The translations under genes were made by a program, and so were the position numbers. From CAYHPY01 sp964358485 (GTDB taxonomy: Bacteria; Elusimicrobiota; Elusimicrobia; UBA1565; UBA9628), in the NCBI GenBank assembly GCA_964358485.1, contig CAYHPY010000016.1, forward strand, positions 1-54,842: a stretch of DNA of 54,842 nt, in the 5' to 3' direction. Position 1 is the first letter of the stretch. Every line of letters begins with the position of its first letter. The notes under the pieces were generated by a model that had not been told where the DNA came from, did no database searches, and worked only from the letters and a program-made list of their open reading frames with translations. This document shows positions 52,876 to 54,842 of this stretch, piece after piece.

Positions 52876-54132
52876 ATGAAGAATAGCAAAGAGGTGGCCG
52901 TTAAGGAAAATGGAATGGTCCTGCCGTACCGAGGAGATCCCCTCAGCGAGGCCATTCGGCTTAGGATTCGGGAAGCCATGATGGAGATCGCCAACGAGGA
53001 AATGGACGCGGCGCTGGGCGCTGGGTCTTACGAACGCACGGAGAGCCGTCGAGGATACCGGCACGGCAGCGAGGAGCGGACATTGACGACGGGTTCCGGC
53101 AAGACGACATTCAACATGCCGCGCGGGAAGGTCTTTGCCGCCGACGGCAAAGAGGAAGAGTGGCAATCGACGATGATTCCGCGCTACGCCCGTCGTTGCC
53201 GCGCGGTGGACGCGGCGCTGTTGGGGATGTACTTCGGCGGCGTGAACACGCGCAAGGTCAGACAGGCGATTCGTCCGCTGCTGCGAAATTCGCCGCTGTC
53301 GAAGTCGTCGATCTCTCGGCTGATCGTACGGCTGAAGGAATACTTCGAGGGGTGGCGCCGGCGGAGCTTGGCCGGCGAGGATGTCCGCTATATCTACCTC
53401 GACGGCATTTGCGTGCGCGTGCGCTGCGGGGGCAAGACGGAGAGTTTGCCCGTGTTGGCGGCCGTGGGTGTGAGAGCTGACGGCGAGAAGGTCCTCTTGG
53501 CGCTTGAGCTGTGCGGCGCGGAGAGCACGACGTCCTGGAAGGGGCTCATCGAGAGCATGAGCGCCCGGGGCCTGCGCGCTCCGAAACTGGCGATCATCGA
53601 CGGCAATCCTGGACTGACGCAAGCGCTTGCGCAGACATGGCCGAAGACGGATCGACAGCGGTGCGCCGTCCACAAACTGCGAAACCTTCACGACCATGCG
53701 CCGAAACGGCTCCATGACGAGATCAGCGATGATTTTCACGCCATCGTCTACGCCGAGAACTACGCCTCGGGCCGGGCGGCGTACGAGGCCTTCCTTAGAA
53801 AATGGAGGCGTTCGTGCGAAGGAGTCACGAGATCGCTGGAGGAAGCCGGGATGGAATTGCTGACTTTCTATCGCTATCCCGAAAGCCAGTGGAAGGCGCT
53901 GCGGACCACGAACATCATCGAGCGCATCAACGGGGAGTTCCGACGGCGGATCAAGACGCAAAGTTCGTTTCCTTCGGAGCAATCCGTCTTGGTCTTGCTG
54001 TTTGGGCTGATGGCCTCGGGGATGATCCGAATGCGCCGCATCGGAGGGCATGAGGACATGGGCAAGGTTTCCGAGTTGCCCGCGATCCGCGGCGAAGGAC
54101 AAACGGAGGTGCGGCAGCTGGTCACGGCTTAA
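52876..54132 (+). CDS. IS256-family (mutator-type) transposase
   Basis: 418 residues, full length for the family. DDE catalytic acids are visible in YIYLDGICVRV, AIIDGNPGLTQAL and IERINGEFRRR. CAVHKLRNL is the C-x2-H signature and WKALRTTNIIERIN the typical C-terminal block. The frame is intact, so the element may be active. The start follows GGAGG by 10 nt, with that site buried in the left-end hairpin. Composition is slightly less GC-rich than host genes. Confidence 0.95.
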   Translation: MKNSKEVAVKENGMVLPYRGDPLSEAIRLRIREAMMEIANEEMDAALGAGSYERTESRRGYRHGSEERTLTTGSGKTTFNMPRGKVFAADGKEEEWQSTMIPRYARRCRAVDAALLGMYFGGVNTRKVRQAIRPLLRNSPLSKSSISRLIVRLKEYFEGWRRRSLAGEDVRYIYLDGICVRVRCGGKTESLPVLAAVGVRADGEKVLLALELCGAESTTSWKGLIESMSARGLRAPKLAIIDGNPGLTQALAQTWPKTDRQRCAVHKLRNLHDHAPKRLHDEISDDFHAIVYAENYASGRAAYEAFLRKWRRSCEGVTRSLEEAGMELLTFYRYPESQWKALRTTNIIERINGEFRRRIKTQSSFPSEQSVLVLLFGLMASGMIRMRRIGGHEDMGKVSELPAIRGEGQTEVRQLVTA

Positions 54133-54176
54133 AAAAGATAGAATGAATCCCTCACCAATTAGGTTACGCTACGCAA

Positions 54177-54220
54177 TCAGCAGCCGCGGCTACATAAACT
54201 CCAGGGCCGCGGCCTGCTGA
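54177..54220. other. Imperfect 15-bp hairpin just outside the IS right end
   Basis: TCAGCAGCCGCGGC (54177-54190) pairs with GCCGCGGCCTGCTGA (54206-54220), with one bulged C and a 15-nt loop. It lacks a T-run. IS256 elements can insert near structured or terminator-like DNA; it could be the original target or a gene end. Confidence 0.5.
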
Positions 54221-54266
54221 ATCCCTTGGTTCGGCGTTCGCTACGCCTCAAAGTCTCCTCCGCTGC

Positions 54267-54728
54267 TTAGTAAGATGTCCAAACGCTCCCTCTTGTGTCA
54301 GTGTGCGTGCAGTTCACAAAGACTGACCCGGCTGAGGGCCCGCTGGTGACGTACGCCCAGCCGCCTGAGTCCGCGAACCGACCGGCGGCGAAGTCCGGAG
54401 AGCTCATCAGTTGTATCGCATCTGATCTCCGGTGACTACAGGTCTCAGATAGCGAAATCTTCGAGAGGTATTTCCCCCCGATGAGAAGTTCAGCTGGATC
54501 CGCCGGGTATCGTTTCGCGTCATCATGGAAGATCATTACCGCAGAGCGAAGGTTGCCGAGGTTTCCTAAATTCTGACTTTCGGTCCCCGCCCTAAATATT
54601 GGACAACGGTCAAAAACCAGGGACCAAATGGCCATCCCGAAACCGAGCGCATAGGGAACGAGTCTGCCCGTGAAAATTAAAATGATGAGCGCGCACCCAA
54701 TAACTAACAATCTATTAAACCGCGTCAT
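54267..54728 (-). CDS. Pilin-like (GspG-type) protein, probable
   Basis: 153 residues. One N-terminal hydrophobic helix (about 7-38) lacks the prepilin GFTLIE cleavage site. The remainder, NLGNLRSAVMIFHDDAKRYP, then ELLIGGKYLSKI and GGWAYVTS, follows the pattern of type II secretion pseudopilin C-terminal domains, where a residue-by-residue count of 'alanine/asparagine-L-R' is followed by ryP and a G-W-x-Y ending. With the processing site absent it may be a degenerate or non-processed relative. It is markedly more AT-rich than the rest of the window. The 114 nt beyond its start show nothing I can name. Confidence 0.55.
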   Translation of the reverse strand: MTRFNRLLVIGCALIILIFTGRLVPYALGFGMAIWSLVFDRCPIFRAGTESQNLGNLGNLRSAVMIFHDDAKRYPADPAELLIGGKYLSKISLSETCSHRRSDAIQLMSSPDFAAGRFADSGGWAYVTSGPSAGSVFVNCTHTDTRGSVWTSY

Positions 54729-54842
54729 TCCGCCAGTCCCTTGCTACAAGTTGCGACATGGTTTTTCATAGGACGTTATCAATACGCCGAACACCAGCCT
54801 GAGCCGCGGGCGCTATGGGGCCGTCTTCCCCTGAATCTTGCG

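Larger units (their letters stand above)
52806..54170 (+). mobile_element. IS256-family insertion sequence, 1,365 bp
   Basis: Imperfect terminal inverted repeats: left AGCGTAACCTTTGGTTGAG (52806-) and right, read inward, AGCGTAACCTAATTGGTGAG (54170-54151). The first 10 bases are identical and the rest align with a 2-nt shift. It carries one complete transposase. Flanks ATGCAAAA (left) and ACGCAATC (right) are similar but not an exact 8-bp target duplication, so the boundary may be a base or two off or the site has decayed. Confidence 0.8.

Noticed and set aside
52798..54178. Exact 8-bp target-site duplication for the IS
   Set aside because: Flanks ATGCAAAA and ACGCAATC match at only 5 of 8 bases.
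52740..54260. Integron attC-like sequence flanking the IS (TAACGCAACGC...GGCGTTCG)
   Set aside because: No recognisable R'/R'' core pair (GTTRRRY/RYYYAAC) at suitable spacing; the resemblance is only in general composition.
1..54842. CRISPR array, tRNA or rRNA genes
   Set aside because: No regularly spaced direct repeats, cloverleaf-like sequence or conserved rRNA stretches were seen on either strand.

Overview
This is a GC-rich (mid-60s %) bacterial segment packed into long, translationally coupled operons. Lipobox lipoproteins, an OmpA-type peptidoglycan-binding lipoprotein and very large signal-peptide proteins point to a diderm. The giant repeat/FN3/beta-helix secreted protein and a degenerate type II secretion-type pilin would suit the Elusimicrobiota or another deep-branching Gram-negative lineage. 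No rRNA or marker gene is present, so this placement is a guess. I see no tRNA, rRNA or CRISPR array.

Layout. 1-5118 (-): a giant secreted repeat protein, open at the window edge. 5214-9399 (+): a ClpA-like unfoldase, a coiled-coil protein and a YdcF-like membrane protein. 9380-17938 (-): an NAD operon led by the NrtR regulator (nrtR, radical SAM enzyme, DNA methylase-like protein, nadK, pncB, nadE, Nudix hydrolase, pncA, CCFSG-family protein). Pyridine salvage runs nicotinamide to nicotinate (PncA), to NaMN (PncB), then amidation of NaAD to NAD (NadE) and phosphorylation to NADP (NadK); no nadD is seen here. 18020-19657 (+): a secreted alpha/beta hydrolase, an adhesin-like protein and a 36-residue secreted peptide.

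19700-35663 (+) is the most unusual block. It is a 16-kb seven-gene operon encoding an unknown protein, an AAA+ ATPase, an Hsp90/GHKL-type ATPase, three tandem paralogues of 1,127-1,198 residues that look like catalytically dead relatives of the GHKL protein, and a secreted archaemetzincin-like metalloprotease. It is followed by a 73-nt near-perfect hairpin and a secreted caspase-FGE fusion (35790-37889) flanked by a shared 14-nt repeat. I infer an ATP-driven chaperone-like or conflict/defence machine; its function is unknown.

37915-46032 (-): a six-gene coupled operon (OmpA-like lipoprotein, malate synthase-isocitrate lyase fusion, two zinc-ribbon proteins, MalQ, membrane glycosyltransferase). 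46099-50511: lipoprotein thioredoxin, a membrane-anchored protein, small secreted proteins and a prolyl oligopeptidase. 50534-51786 (-): a DUF4325/HATPase pair behind a consensus promoter fitted with two identical palindromic operators. 51877-52739 (-): two small unknown genes. 52806-54170: an IS256-family insertion sequence. 54267-54728 (-): a pilin-like gene.

A recurring theme is a -10-like hexamer placed 5-8 nt before the start codon with no Shine-Dalgarno sequence, which suggests many leaderless transcripts. Inside operons almost every junction is an ATGA, GTGA, TTGA or TGATG overlap.
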